In this document: one piece after another, positions 15,119 to 24,399 of the stretch
How positions within the stretch are numbered: the stretch's first letter is position 1
Layout: every line of letters begins with the position of its first letter
The notes under the pieces: model-generated
What the model was told of the DNA's origin: nothing
The model's database searches: none
The model's input: the letters and a program-made list of their open reading frames with translations, nothing else
Assembly (NCBI RefSeq): GCF_001428435.1
Contig: NZ_LMSO01000001.1
Location: 124,001-188,000 of the forward strand
DNA from: Arthrobacter sp. Soil782
GTDB taxonomy: Bacteria; Actinomycetota; Actinomycetes; Actinomycetales; Micrococcaceae
DNA length: 64,000 bases
Direction: 5' to 3'
Translations under genes and position numbers: made by a program

Positions 15119-17287
15119 CTATCCTGTGGCGCTCGCTCCTGAAAGCACCCGGGTGGCACCCAACGCGTCAGCGACAAACGCGTAATCCCAGGCAACGTCC
15201 TTCCATTGTTCGTACCGCCCGCTCGCGCCGCCGTGGCCGCCGTCCATCTCGGTCTTGAGGACAATCGGTTCATTGCCGGTGGTTTCCTCGCGCAACCTCG
15301 CCACCCATTTGGCAGGCTCCACGTACAGCACGCGGGTGTCATTGAAGCTCGTCACTGCAGCGATCCGCGGGTACTCGGCCGCGCGGATGTTCTCGTACGG
15401 GGTGTATTCCTTCATGTACCGGTAGACCTCGGGGTCCGTGATGGGGTTGCCCCATTCCTCCCATTCCAGGGCCGAGAGTGGAAGCTCCGGGTCCAGAATG
15501 GTGGTCAGGGCGTCCACAAACGGCACCTGCGCCACAATGGCGCGGTACTTCTCGGGAGCCAGGTTGGCGACGGCGCCCATCAGGAGCCCGCCGGCGGAGC
15601 CGCCGATAGCGGCAATCCTGCTCGGGTCCACCCAACCGGAGCCGGCCAGGTGCGTGGTGGCATCGACGAAGTCCGTGAAGGTGTTCTTCTTCTCGAGCTT
15701 CTTCCCCTTCTCATACCAGGTGCGCCCCATCTCTCCGCCACCACGGATATGTGCGACGACGAAGATCACTCCGCGGTCCAGCAGCGACAGGCGCGAGATA
15801 GAAAAAGCCGGATCCATGCTGATTTCATAGCTGCCGTAGGCGTAGACAACGGCGGGGTTGCTTCCGTCCTGCTGCAGATCCCGGCGCCGAAGGACGGAGA
15901 GCGGGATCTGCGTGCCGTCCGCCGCCGTCGCCCACTGGCGTTCGGCGACGTAGTCCTCGGAGCGGTATCCGCCGCGCACCTCCGTCTCCTTACGCAGTAT
16001 GAGTGCACCGCCGTCGAGCAGGTAGTCGTAGACACGCGGCGGAGTGAAGTAGGAGGCGTAGGAAAGCCGGATCACCGGGGATTCAAACTCGGCGCCGGCC
16101 AGGTTGCAGGTGTATAGGGCCTCGTCGAAGGCAGGCTCGAGCGGTGCCGGCTGTGCTGGCGTGCCGAGGCCTTCCCGCGGCAGGATCTGCACGCGCATGG
16201 TGGTGTCCTTGCGGACCGAAACCAGGACGTGCGTGGCGGTGACGGTGGCACCGTGGACACGGACTGCGTCGTCGTGCGTGATCACCGGCAACCACTCCTG
16301 CTCGGCAAGCGGGCGCTGGAACTGCTCCGCGTCCACGAGGCTGACCATCGAGTTCTTCGCGCCGCGGTCGTGGGTGAGCAGGTAGTGCAGGCGGCCCTCG
16401 ATCCGCAGCGGCTCCGGCTCGTAGAGGACGCGATCCGAACGCGGAATCAGCGTGGTGAGACCGGCCTCCTGATTCTCAAGGTCCAGCACCCGGTACTCGC
16501 TGTACTCGGAGCAGCCGATGCCGATGAGCAGCTGGGTGCGGTCCGCGGAGAGGTCGAAGCCCGTCCACATGGCGACGTCGTCTTCCTGGTACACCAGCTC
16601 GTCCTGCCCGACGGCGGTGCCGAGCCGGTGCGATTTCACCTGGTAGGGGCGCCAGCTGTCATCGACGACGGTGTAGAACACCTGGGATCCGTCCGGTGAG
16701 AACGCCAGGCCGTAGAAGATGTTGGGGATCTCGTCGGGCAGGAGCTGACCCGTCGACAGGTCCTTGATGCGCAGGGTGAAACGCTCATCCCCGGCGTTGT
16801 CCACGCTGAAGGCCAGCAGGTTCCCGTCCTCGCTGACGGTGAGGCCACCGAGTGAGAAGAAGGGCTTTCCCTCCGCCTCCGCGTTGCTGTCAAGGAGGAC
16901 CTGTTCGCCTTCGACGGGCCGGCCGGCGACCACCTCAGGCGGCGTCCAGTCGCGGGCGACATCCCCGGTATCCGATGCCCGTACCCGGCAGTGGATGCTG
17001 TACTGCTTTCCCTCTTCGGTACGGGAGTAGTACCACCAGTCCTTTTTGCGGGCGGGAACGGACAGATCGGTTTCCTGCGTGCGGTTCTTGATCTCGCTGA
17101 AGATGTCCTGGCGGAGCTGTTCCTGCCCCGCGGTGACTGCCTCGGTGTAGGCGTTCTCGTCCTTGAGATGCCCGATGACCTCGGGGTTGTCCTTGGCGCG
17201 CATCCACTCGTAAGGGTCAATCACGGTGTCCCCGTGGTGGGTGCGTTCGGTGGGGACTTTCTTGGCAACGGGAGGGGTGAGAGTCAT
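15119..17287 (-). CDS. ptrB: oligopeptidase B (S9A serine peptidase)
   Basis: 722 residues: an N-terminal seven-bladed beta-propeller (about 75-420) and a C-terminal alpha/beta-hydrolase domain with the serine motif GGSAGGLLMG, an Asp in SFNDTRVLYVEPAKW and the His in DGGHGGASGR. S9A oligopeptidases cleave short peptides; the PtrB branch prefers basic residues at P1. There is no signal peptide, so it is cytoplasmic. The start MTLTPPVAKKVPTERT is chosen over an upstream ATG because family members begin this way. It is followed 50 bases upstream by the LacI gene on the same strand. Confidence 0.92.
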   Translation of the reverse strand: MTLTPPVAKKVPTERTHHGDTVIDPYEWMRAKDNPEVIGHLKDENAYTEAVTAGQEQLRQDIFSEIKNRTQETDLSVPARKKDWWYYSRTEEGKQYSIHCRVRASDTGDVARDWTPPEVVAGRPVEGEQVLLDSNAEAEGKPFFSLGGLTVSEDGNLLAFSVDNAGDERFTLRIKDLSTGQLLPDEIPNIFYGLAFSPDGSQVFYTVVDDSWRPYQVKSHRLGTAVGQDELVYQEDDVAMWTGFDLSADRTQLLIGIGCSEYSEYRVLDLENQEAGLTTLIPRSDRVLYEPEPLRIEGRLHYLLTHDRGAKNSMVSLVDAEQFQRPLAEQEWLPVITHDDAVRVHGATVTATHVLVSVRKDTTMRVQILPREGLGTPAQPAPLEPAFDEALYTCNLAGAEFESPVIRLSYASYFTPPRVYDYLLDGGALILRKETEVRGGYRSEDYVAERQWATAADGTQIPLSVLRRRDLQQDGSNPAVVYAYGSYEISMDPAFSISRLSLLDRGVIFVVAHIRGGGEMGRTWYEKGKKLEKKNTFTDFVDATTHLAGSGWVDPSRIAAIGGSAGGLLMGAVANLAPEKYRAIVAQVPFVDALTTILDPELPLSALEWEEWGNPITDPEVYRYMKEYTPYENIRAAEYPRIAAVTSFNDTRVLYVEPAKWVARLREETTGNEPIVLKTEMDGGHGGASGRYEQWKDVAWDYAFVADALGATRVLSGASATG

Positions 17288-17336
17288 GGCTCCATCCTGC
17301 CAGAGGGATGCCGTCCTGCCAGAGGGGCGCCGCAAC

Positions 17337-18392
17337 TCAGCCGGGAGCGGCCGTGGTGGATCCCCGGACAATCAGGTCCGACTCGAACAGAACCTCGGTG
17401 CGACTGCTGCGTTCGCCGGAGAGTTCCGTGAGCAACGCCTGGACGGCGGCTTCGGCCATCGCTGAGACGGGTTGCCGCAGCGTGGTCAACGGCGGGTCGG
17501 TGAAGGCCATCAGGGGTGAGTCATCGAACCCGACAACGGACACGTCCTCCGGCACGCGGAGCCCCCGCGAGCGTGCGGCGCGGATGGCGCCGAGGGCCAT
17601 GACGTCGGAGGCGCAGACAATGCCGGTGTGGCCGGAGTCCAGAAGCTCGACGGCGGCGCTGTGGCCGCCCTCGATGCTGAACATGGTGACGGCCTTGTGT
17701 TCGGCGGGATCGATCTGGTCGAGGTGCTGTTCCAGGCCGACGCGGAATCCTTCCGCCTTCCGGCGACTGGGGATGAAGTGTTCCGGGCCTGTGGCGAAAC
17801 CGATGTGCCGGTGCCCAAGCGAGGCAAGGTGACGGACGGCGGTCTGGACGGCGATGGAATCGTCATTCGCGATGGCCGGGGCATCAATCTCCGGCCGTGT
17901 TCCATTGACCAGCACAAAGGGGATGCCGCGCGCACGCAGCCGTTGATACCGCTCAACGCTTGCACGGCCGTCCGCATGGGCGGCGCACACGAAGATCAGG
18001 CCGCGTGCGCCCTGATCCAGGAGGAGGGACACATACTCGTCCTCGGGAACGCCGCCGCCCGGCAGTGTGCAGAGTGCGGGAATGTAGTCATTGGGAGCAA
18101 CCAGAGCGCTGATCGCTCCGGCGAAAGCAGGAAAAATCGGGTTGACCAGGTCAGGCACCACAATGCCGATTTGCCCCTTGGCCCTGCCGGACAGGCGGTC
18201 GGGCCGCTCATAACCGAGGTCATCCATGGCCGTCAGTACTGCCTGACGAGTCTCTCTCGAGGCTCCGCTCCGCCCGTTGAGCACCCGCGAAACCGTAGGC
18301 ACGCTCACCCCGGCGTGGCGTGCTACATCCTCCAGCCGGGGCTTTTCTGTCTGGGGAGGAAGGGTCACTGTTCCATCGTATCCGGCTGACAC
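17337..18392 (-). CDS. LacI-family repressor, probable regulator of pullulanase
   Basis: 351 residues with an N-terminal LacI helix-turn-helix (about 19-65: EDVARHAGVSVPTVSRVLNG) and hinge, then a periplasmic-binding-protein-like sugar domain. It is transcribed away from the pullulanase gene, and a TTTCATGAAA palindrome characteristic of LacI-type alpha-glucan regulators lies between the two starts. By analogy with maltose/maltodextrin regulators it would release the operator on binding an alpha-glucoside; the ligand is inferred. A later start at a GTG eight codons in is possible. Confidence 0.88.
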   Translation of the reverse strand: MSAGYDGTVTLPPQTEKPRLEDVARHAGVSVPTVSRVLNGRSGASRETRQAVLTAMDDLGYERPDRLSGRAKGQIGIVVPDLVNPIFPAFAGAISALVAPNDYIPALCTLPGGGVPEDEYVSLLLDQGARGLIFVCAAHADGRASVERYQRLRARGIPFVLVNGTRPEIDAPAIANDDSIAVQTAVRHLASLGHRHIGFATGPEHFIPSRRKAEGFRVGLEQHLDQIDPAEHKAVTMFSIEGGHSAAVELLDSGHTGIVCASDVMALGAIRAARSRGLRVPEDVSVVGFDDSPLMAFTDPPLTTLRQPVSAMAEAAVQALLTELSGERSSRTEVLFESDLIVRGSTTAAPG

Positions 18393-18404
18393 GGACCACT
18401 GAAA

Positions 18405-18418
18405 AGTTTCATGAAAGT
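18405..18418. promoter_or_regulatory. LacI-type operator between lacI and pulA
   Basis: AGTTTCATGAAAGT contains the perfect 10-base palindrome TTTCATGAAA, with a further overlapping half repeat (GTTTCAGC) to the right. It sits 12 bases upstream of the pulA -35 box. Confidence 0.7.
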
Positions 18419-18430
18419 TTCAGCAAGCTA

Positions 18431-18459
18431 TTGACCGGACAGCGACGCCTTCCTAGGGT
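18431..18459 (+). promoter_or_regulatory. sigma-70-like promoter of pulA
   Basis: TTGACC (-35, 18431-18436) and TAGGGT (-10, 18454-18459) are separated by 17 bases. The operator palindrome just upstream makes this the likely controlled promoter. Confidence 0.55.
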
Positions 18460-18514
18460 GAGAAGCGCCTACTACCAAGATCGGACGTGCACTGGAGCGC
18501 GTCGAGGAGGATCC

Positions 18515-21500
18515 ATGCCCATCCCACCATCCGTTCATCCCGGCCGACGGCGCGCAGCCGGGCTGGCCGCCGGTGTCCTTGCCGTACCGCTGCTCGTCAG
18601 TCTCGTGCCTGTTCCGGCGCTCGCCGATCACAGCGCTCTGCCGGCGTCCGTCACCCTCGTGGGCTCGCTGCAGTCCGAGCTCGGCTGCCCCGGCGACTGG
18701 CAGCCCGAGTGCACGGCGACGGCACTGAACGAAGTCGAAGGCTCGCCCGGCATCTACAGCGCCACCTTTGACGTCCCCGCGGGGGATTACGCTTACAAAA
18801 CGGCACTCAATGGCACCTGGGCCGAGAACTACGGCGACGGCGGCGCGGCAGGAGGCGCCGATATCGCCTTGACGTCCCAGGGAGGGCAGATCACCTTCAC
18901 CTACAACCACAGCACCCATGTGATTACCAGTGATGTTCCGGCCTCGCTGGTCTCCGGCGCCGCAGCCCACTGGCTTGCGCCCGGCGTCCTGGCGTGGGAC
19001 CTTGCGGACGCCCCGGAGGGCTCCTCTTACCGCCTCTACTATGCGCCGGACGGCGGGCTGGAAGTGGTTGACGGCGCGGTCCCTCAGGGGGAGTACGTTG
19101 ACCTGCAATTCAGTTCCGACTCGCTCGGCGCCGAGCTGGCCGCCACGTCTCCGCACCTGGCATCCTTCGACACTCTGGCCCTTCCGAAGAAGGCTGCGCG
19201 CCAGGCAAAGGACCTGCTCAAGGGCGAGCTGCTTGCTGTGCAGGTCGGTGCCGACGGAACGGTCCTGCAGGCCACCGGGGTGCAGGTTCCCCGGGTACTG
19301 GACGCCCTCTACCCGAAAGCCCTCAAGCGCACACTCGGTCTGAGCTGGAAGGGCCCGCGCCCGCGCTTCGACCTGTGGGCGCCGACAGCCCGCCAGGTGA
19401 GCCTCCACGTGTACCGCGAGGGGTCCGGCGGCGAGGCCCTGGCCACAGTTCCCCTGAAAGAAGGGCACGACGGCGTGTGGTCGCTTCTCGGTGAGAAGGA
19501 CTGGAAAGACGCTTATTACCTCTACGAAGTGGAGGTCTATGTGCCGGAGACGGGGGCCGTGGAACGCAACCTCGTCACCGATCCCTACAGTGTGGGCCTC
19601 TCCACCAATTCGGAGCGCAGCCTGATCGTGAACCTGGCGGACCCGGCACTTGCGCCGTCCGGCTGGAAGTCGCTGGAGAAGCCCGCCCTTGCGCAGCCCG
19701 AAGACCTCTCACTGTATGAACTGCACGTCCGGGACTTCTCAATCTCCGACACCACGGTCCCTGCGGAGCGCCGCGGCACGTACGCAGCCTTCGCCGAACC
19801 GGACAGTAATGGAATGAAGCGGCTGGCAGACCTGGCGGATGCCGGGCTGAATGCCGTGCATCTCCTGCCGGTGAATGACATCGGAACCATTGAGGAGCGC
19901 CGCGACGTCCAGACTGAGCCGCAGTGCGATCTGGAAAGCTTCGCTCCTGACAGCGAGGAACAGCAGGCCTGTGTCTCCGCCGTCGCAGGCAAAGACGGCT
20001 TCAACTGGGGCTATGACCCGCTGCATTACACGACACCGGAAGGCTCCTACTCCACCAACCCTGAGGACTCCACCCGCATCCGCGAATTCCGCGACATGGT
20101 GGCGGGCCTGAACACTACGGGCCTGAGGGTGATCCAGGACGTGGTCTACAACCACACCGCCGGCGCCGGCCAAACCTCGACCAACAACCTGGACCGGATC
20201 GTGCCCGGGTATTACCACCGGTTGAACCCGACCAGCGGCGCCGTCGAGACCTCGACCTGCTGCCCAAATACGGCAACTGAGAACGCCATGATGGGCAAGC
20301 TCATGGTGGACTCCATTGTGACCCTCGCGCGCACCTACAAGCTGGACGGCTTCCGGTTTGACCTGATGGGTCACCACAGCAAGCAGAACATGCTCGACGT
20401 TCGCGCGGCGCTCGATGAGCTGACGCTGAAGAAAGACGGCGTCGACGGCAAAAGCATCTATGTCTACGGCGAAGGCTGGAATTTCGGCGAGGTGGCCAAC
20501 AACGCGCGGTTCGAGCAGGCCACCCAGCTGAACATGGCGGGCACGGGCATCGGCACCTTCAATGACAGGCTTCGCGACGCCGTGCGCGGTGGCGGGCCGT
20601 TCGACGAGGACCCCCGCGTGCAGGGCTTCGGCTCCGGTCTCTGGACCCAGCCCAACGGCGCGGAGATCAATGGCACGCCAGAGGAGCAGCGGGAACGCCT
20701 GCTGCTCAGCCAGGACCAGATCAAGGTGGGGTTGACCGGAAACCTGCGGGACTACACCTTCATCGATCGCACCGGCGCGGAGGTAACCGGCGCCGACGTC
20801 GACTACAACGGCAGCCCCGCGGGCTACACCGCCGATCCGCAGGAAGCGATCACCTACGTCGAGGCCCACGACAACGAGACCCTGTTCGACAGCCTCGCCT
20901 TCAAGCTGGCGCCCGGTACATCGATGGCCGACCGCATCCGGTTCCAAACCCTCTCGCTCAGCACTACGGCCTTCGGTCAGGGCATTTCCTTCTGGCATGC
21001 CGGGGGAGAGGCCCTGCGCAGCAAGTCGCTGGATCGCAACAGCTATGACTCCGGTGACTGGTTCAACCTCCTGGACCACACCGGCACGGACAACGGCTTC
21101 GCCCGTGGACTGCCGCCGCGTGCGGACAACGCGGACAAGTACGAATTCATGAAGCCGCTGCTGGCGGATCCCGCGCTCAAGCCCGCGCCGGCGGACATCG
21201 CAACGGCTCGCGAGCAGGCTCTGTCCCTCCTCGAAATCCGCACGAGCACACCGCTGTTCCACCTGGGTGCGGCCGAGCTGGTTCAGCAGAAGGTGTCGTT
21301 CCCCACCGGTGGCCCTGGCCAGACTCCGGGCGTGATCGTGATGCACATTGACGACACCACCGGACCGGACGTGGATAGCGAGCGGACCGGCATCGTCGTC
21401 GTTTTCAATGCGTCTGACACTGCCGCAACCCAGACGGTTCCGGGGGCGGAAGGGCAGTCCTTCGGGCTGCATCCGGTCCAGAGCAGCGGCTCGGATGATG

Positions 21501-21583
21501 TGGTGAAGGCTGCGTCCTTCGACCCCGCGACGGGCAGCTTCACCGTCCCGCCGCTCACGGTGGCGGTGTTCGAGGCGAAGTAG
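18515..21583 (+). CDS. pulA: secreted pullulanase-type alpha-1,6-glucosidase (GH13)
   Basis: 1,022 residues. A signal peptide (to about residue 42, VPALA-DH) is followed by an N-terminal starch-associated domain ([20 protein letters not shown]25/SusE-like), a pullulanase N2/CBM48 region and the GH13 barrel. GH13 regions are clear: DVVYNHT (I, about 542), [10 protein letters not shown] with nucleophile D616 (II), [10 protein letters not shown] with acid E653 (III), and EAHDNETL with D786 (IV). It debranches pullulan, glycogen or starch outside the cell. The ATG has a strong GAGGAGG site. It is divergently controlled by the LacI gene. Confidence 0.93.
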   Translation: MPIPPSVHPGRRRAAGLAAGVLAVPLLVSLVPVPALADHSALPASVTLVGSLQSELGCPGDWQPECTATALNEVEGSPGIYSATFDVPAGDYAYKTALNGTWAENYGDGGAAGGADIALTSQGGQITFTYNHSTHVITSDVPASLVSGAAAHWLAPGVLAWDLADAPEGSSYRLYYAPDGGLEVVDGAVPQGEYVDLQFSSDSLGAELAATSPHLASFDTLALPKKAARQAKDLLKGELLAVQVGADGTVLQATGVQVPRVLDALYPKALKRTLGLSWKGPRPRFDLWAPTARQVSLHVYREGSGGEALATVPLKEGHDGVWSLLGEKDWKDAYYLYEVEVYVPETGAVERNLVTDPYSVGLSTNSERSLIVNLADPALAPSGWKSLEKPALAQPEDLSLYELHVRDFSISDTTVPAERRGTYAAFAEPDSNGMKRLADLADAGLNAVHLLPVNDIGTIEERRDVQTEPQCDLESFAPDSEEQQACVSAVAGKDGFNWGYDPLHYTTPEGSYSTNPEDSTRIREFRDMVAGLNTTGLRVIQDVVYNHTAGAGQTSTNNLDRIVPGYYHRLNPTSGAVETSTCCPNTATENAMMGKLMVDSIVTLARTYKLDGFRFDLMGHHSKQNMLDVRAALDELTLKKDGVDGKSIYVYGEGWNFGEVANNARFEQATQLNMAGTGIGTFNDRLRDAVRGGGPFDEDPRVQGFGSGLWTQPNGAEINGTPEEQRERLLLSQDQIKVGLTGNLRDYTFIDRTGAEVTGADVDYNGSPAGYTADPQEAITYVEAHDNETLFDSLAFKLAPGTSMADRIRFQTLSLSTTAFGQGISFWHAGGEALRSKSLDRNSYDSGDWFNLLDHTGTDNGFARGLPPRADNADKYEFMKPLLADPALKPAPADIATAREQALSLLEIRTSTPLFHLGAAELVQQKVSFPTGGPGQTPGVIVMHIDDTTGPDVDSERTGIVVVFNASDTAATQTVPGAEGQSFGLHPVQSSGSDDVVKAASFDPATGSFTVPPLTVAVFEAK

Positions 21584-21597
21584 CAACCAGGCAGGGA

Positions 21598-21634
21598 AAG
21601 GGCCGGAACAGCAGAGCGTGCTGTTCCGGCCCTT
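21598..21634 (+). terminator. pulA terminator
   Basis: AAGGGCCGGAACAGCA and its perfect 16-base complement with a 5-base loop, 14 bases after the pulA stop. It insulates pulA from the paaA promoter. Confidence 0.85.
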
Positions 21635-21684
21635 CGTGCGTCCCGGGACCGCACCGGTGTTGACTCTGAACTCACCTCGCCGAT

Positions 21685-21706
21685 ATCCTGAACGAACGGT
21701 CGGTAA
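21685..21706. promoter_or_regulatory. putative PaaR operator upstream of paaA
   Basis: ATCCTGAACGAACGG-TCGGTAA has the reverse complement TTACCGACCG-N2-CGTTCAGGAT, sharing ACCGA and CGTTCAG with the paaZ site. It lies 49 bases before paaA. Confidence 0.7.
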
Positions 21707-21755
21707 TTATTTCGGGCTGGCACTTGGGCCGGCCTCGCACAGTGAGGTGACCATC

Positions 21756-22733
21756 ATGACAACCGCGACTGACACTCCGCAGGACCTGACCGCGGAGCAG
21801 GAACAGTTCGACAGGCTGATCGCCGAGGACTCCCGCATCGAGCCCCGTGACTGGATGCCCGGGGCTTACCGCAAGACCCTCACCCGGCAGATCTCCCAGC
21901 ACGCGCACTCCGAGATCATCGGCATGCAGCCGGAGGCCAACTGGATCACGCGTGCACCGAGCCTGAAGCGCAAGGCGATTCTGATGGCCAAGGTCCAGGA
22001 TGAAGCCGGACACGGTCTGTACCTGTACTCAGCCGCGGAGACTCTCGGAACAACTCGCGATTCGATGATGGCTGACCTCATTGCCGGCAAGGCCCGCTAC
22101 TCCAGCATCTTCAACTACCCCGCGCGCACCTGGGCTGACATGGGTGCCATCGGCTGGCTGGTCGACGGCGCTGCTATCGCCAATCAGGTGCCGCTCTGCC
22201 GTGCGTCGTACGGTCCTTACGGGCGTGCCATGGTCCGCATCTGTAAGGAAGAATCCTTCCACCAACGCCAGGGCTTCGAGATCCTGCTGGAACTCGCCAC
22301 CGGAACCGAAGCGCAAAAGAAGATGGCCCAGGACGCCGTGAACCGCTGGTACGCGCCGAGCCTCATGATGTTCGGTCCGCCGGATGAGGATTCACCGAAC
22401 TCCCAGCAGTCCATGGCCTGGAACATCAAGCGGTTCTCCAACGATGAACTGCGCTCGCGCTTTGTGGGCATGATCGTTGAGCAGATCAAGACCCTCGGCC
22501 TGACCCTCCCGGATGACCAGATCAATTACAACGAGGCAACTCAGCGGTGGGAGCACGGGCCACTGGACTGGAACGAGTTCAAGGAAGTCCTCGCCGGCCG
22601 GGGACCATGCAACGCCCAGCGCCTCGAGCGGCGTCGCGAAGCGCACGACGACGGCGCCTGGGTCCGTGAGGCCGCAGCGGCTTACGCTGCAAAGCAAGCC
22701 GCGAAGCGTTCTGAAATGAAAGAGGCGGCATAA
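21756..22733 (+). CDS. paaA: 1,2-phenylacetyl-CoA epoxidase, catalytic subunit A
   Basis: 325 residues of the diiron bacterial multicomponent monooxygenase fold. Iron-ligand helices are visible: [14 protein letters not shown] (ExxH) and [14 protein letters not shown] (ExxH), with further Glu ligands N-terminal to each. With PaaB, C and E it epoxidises phenylacetyl-CoA. The start MTTATDTPQ has a GTGAGGTGA ribosome site. It begins a tight operon paaABCDE, where genes abut or overlap by a few bases. Confidence 0.96.
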   Translation: MTTATDTPQDLTAEQEQFDRLIAEDSRIEPRDWMPGAYRKTLTRQISQHAHSEIIGMQPEANWITRAPSLKRKAILMAKVQDEAGHGLYLYSAAETLGTTRDSMMADLIAGKARYSSIFNYPARTWADMGAIGWLVDGAAIANQVPLCRASYGPYGRAMVRICKEESFHQRQGFEILLELATGTEAQKKMAQDAVNRWYAPSLMMFGPPDEDSPNSQQSMAWNIKRFSNDELRSRFVGMIVEQIKTLGLTLPDDQINYNEATQRWEHGPLDWNEFKEVLAGRGPCNAQRLERRREAHDDGAWVREAAAAYAAKQAAKRSEMKEAA

Positions 22734-23087
22734 ATGGTCGGCGGATCAACAACGGGCGACGACGGCTCCAAGGCTCCCAGCGCGGAGCAGCCGGGTCATC
22801 CGGCGGCCGAACCGTGGCCGCTGTGGGAAGTATTCGTCCGGTCCTCACGCGGTCTCAGCCACGTGCATGCGGGCTCGCTGCACGCCCCTGATGCTGACAT
22901 GGCCGTCCGCAACGCCCGCGATCTGTACACCAGGCGCAACGAGGGTGTGAGCCTATGGGTAGTACCGGCGTCGTCAATCATTTCCAGCGATCCGGACGCC
23001 AAGGGGCAGTTCTTCGAGTCGCCGCAGGGCAAGGACTACCGGCATGCCACGTACTACACCAAGAGCGAAGGGGTGAAGCACCTGTGA
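22734..23087 (+). CDS. paaB: 1,2-phenylacetyl-CoA epoxidase subunit B
   Basis: 117 residues. The conserved core PWPLWEVFVRSSRGLSHVHA, then GSLHAPDADMAVRNARDLYTRR, is diagnostic for PaaB, a small structural subunit that bridges the PaaA/PaaC heterodimers. It starts directly after the paaA stop. About 25 extra polar N-terminal residues precede the core, longer than in enterobacterial PaaB, so a later start is conceivable. Confidence 0.93.
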   Translation: MVGGSTTGDDGSKAPSAEQPGHPAAEPWPLWEVFVRSSRGLSHVHAGSLHAPDADMAVRNARDLYTRRNEGVSLWVVPASSIISSDPDAKGQFFESPQGKDYRHATYYTKSEGVKHL

Positions 23088-23908
23088 GCGAGTCGAATGC
23101 GAGCGCCACGCGCATCACTCCGGGTAACGCGCTCCGGCCGGAGGACATTGCGGCGTCGGACGTCAAACCCAGCGAAGCCGTGGGGGAGTACGCGCTGCGC
23201 CTGGGCGATGACGCCCTGATTCTTGCGCAGCGTCTGGGCTGGTGGATTTCCCGCGCACCGGAGCTCGAGGAGGACGTGGCGCTGGGCAATATTGCGCTGG
23301 ACCAGATTGGGCATGCGCGCTCGTTCCTCGCCTACGCCGGGCACGCCTGGGGCAAGACGGAGGATGATCTCGCGTATTTCCGTGGTGAGGACGAGTTCCG
23401 CTCGTGCCACCTCGTGGAGCAGCCCAATGGCGATTTCGCGCGGACCATTGCGCGGCAGCTCGTGATTTCCCAGTACCAGTTCACCCTTTACGCCCGGTTG
23501 ATGAATTCCGGCGACGCCACGTTGGCTGCCATCGCGGCCAAGGCAGTCAAGGAAGTCGATTACCACCGGGATCACGCCCGCCAGTGGGTGCTGCGCCTGG
23601 CGCTGGGCACGGAGGAATCGCGCCGCCGCATCATCGAGGGAATTCTCCTCACGTGGCCGTATGTGGGCGAGCTCTTCGAGGATGATGAGCTTGTGACCGG
23701 CCTCGACGGCGTCGCGGTGCGTCCTTCCGACCTCCGCCCGGCCTTCGATACCGACATCGAGTCTCTCTTCGCCGAAGCCGAGCTTGAGGTGCCTGCTGTC
23801 CCGTTCGCCGTGGGCGGCGGACGCAACGGGCACCACAGCGAACACCTCGGGTACATCCTCGCCGAAATGCAGGTTCTGGCCCGCGAACACCCGGGAGCGA
23901 CATGGTGA
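23084..23908 (+). CDS. paaC: 1,2-phenylacetyl-CoA epoxidase, structural subunit C
   Basis: 274 residues, related in fold to PaaA but without a complete diiron site, as is usual for PaaC. The core DALILAQRLGWWISRAPELE, then EDVALGNIALDQIGHARSFL, is characteristic. The GTG start overlaps the paaB stop by 4 bases (GTGA), a sign of coupled translation. It stabilises PaaA in the epoxidase complex. Confidence 0.94.
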   Translation: MSESNASATRITPGNALRPEDIAASDVKPSEAVGEYALRLGDDALILAQRLGWWISRAPELEEDVALGNIALDQIGHARSFLAYAGHAWGKTEDDLAYFRGEDEFRSCHLVEQPNGDFARTIARQLVISQYQFTLYARLMNSGDATLAAIAAKAVKEVDYHRDHARQWVLRLALGTEESRRRIIEGILLTWPYVGELFEDDELVTGLDGVAVRPSDLRPAFDTDIESLFAEAELEVPAVPFAVGGGRNGHHSEHLGYILAEMQVLAREHPGATW

Positions 23909-24399
23909 CCACAATGCTTACCCTTGAGCAGACTGTCTGGGAGATCGCCGCGACGGTGGCCGACCCTGAGATTCCTGTGCTCACCATTGAGGATCTTGGT
24001 GTTCTTCGCGCGGTGAACATCGATGATGACGGCGCCATCACCGTCACCATTACCCCCACCTACTCGGGGTGCCCGGCCATGGACGCCATCCGCGACGACA
24101 TCATCACGGCCCTTGCAGAGCAGGGCCACAGCAACGTGCGGGTCAACCTCGTGCTGTCGCCGGCTTGGACCACCGATTGGATGAGTGCAGCAGGCAAGGC
24201 GAAGCTCGAGGAGTACGGCATTGCGCCGCCCACGGGGAAGGCCGCCGCAGGCAAAGTCAGCGTGGGCCTGAGCGTCAAGTGCCCGCAGTGCTCGTCACTG
24301 AACACCCGTGAGCTCACCCGTTTCGGCTCCACCTCCTGCAAGGCGCTCTACGTCTGCCAGGACTGCCGGGAGCCCTTCGACTACTTCAAGGTCCACTAA
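23902..24399 (+). CDS. paaD: PaaD, Fe-S/diiron maturation factor of the epoxidase
   Basis: 165 residues. The N-terminal MIP18/DUF59 domain (DPEIPVLTIEDLGVLR, TPTYSGCPAMD) is followed by a C-terminal zinc-ribbon-like part with CPQCSS, then CQDCREPFDYFK. PaaD is needed for a working epoxidase, probably for cluster assembly. It overlaps paaC by 7 bases; an internal GTG or ATG a few codons on could also start it. Confidence 0.93.
   Translation: MVTTMLTLEQTVWEIAATVADPEIPVLTIEDLGVLRAVNIDDDGAITVTITPTYSGCPAMDAIRDDIITALAEQGHSNVRVNLVLSPAWTTDWMSAAGKAKLEEYGIAPPTGKAAAGKVSVGLSVKCPQCSSLNTRELTRFGSTSCKALYVCQDCREPFDYFKVH

Noticed and set aside
19739-21586. 615-codon minus-strand frame opposite pulA
   Set aside because: GC-rich mirror frame of a strongly supported GH13 gene; arginine/valine-rich with no domain.
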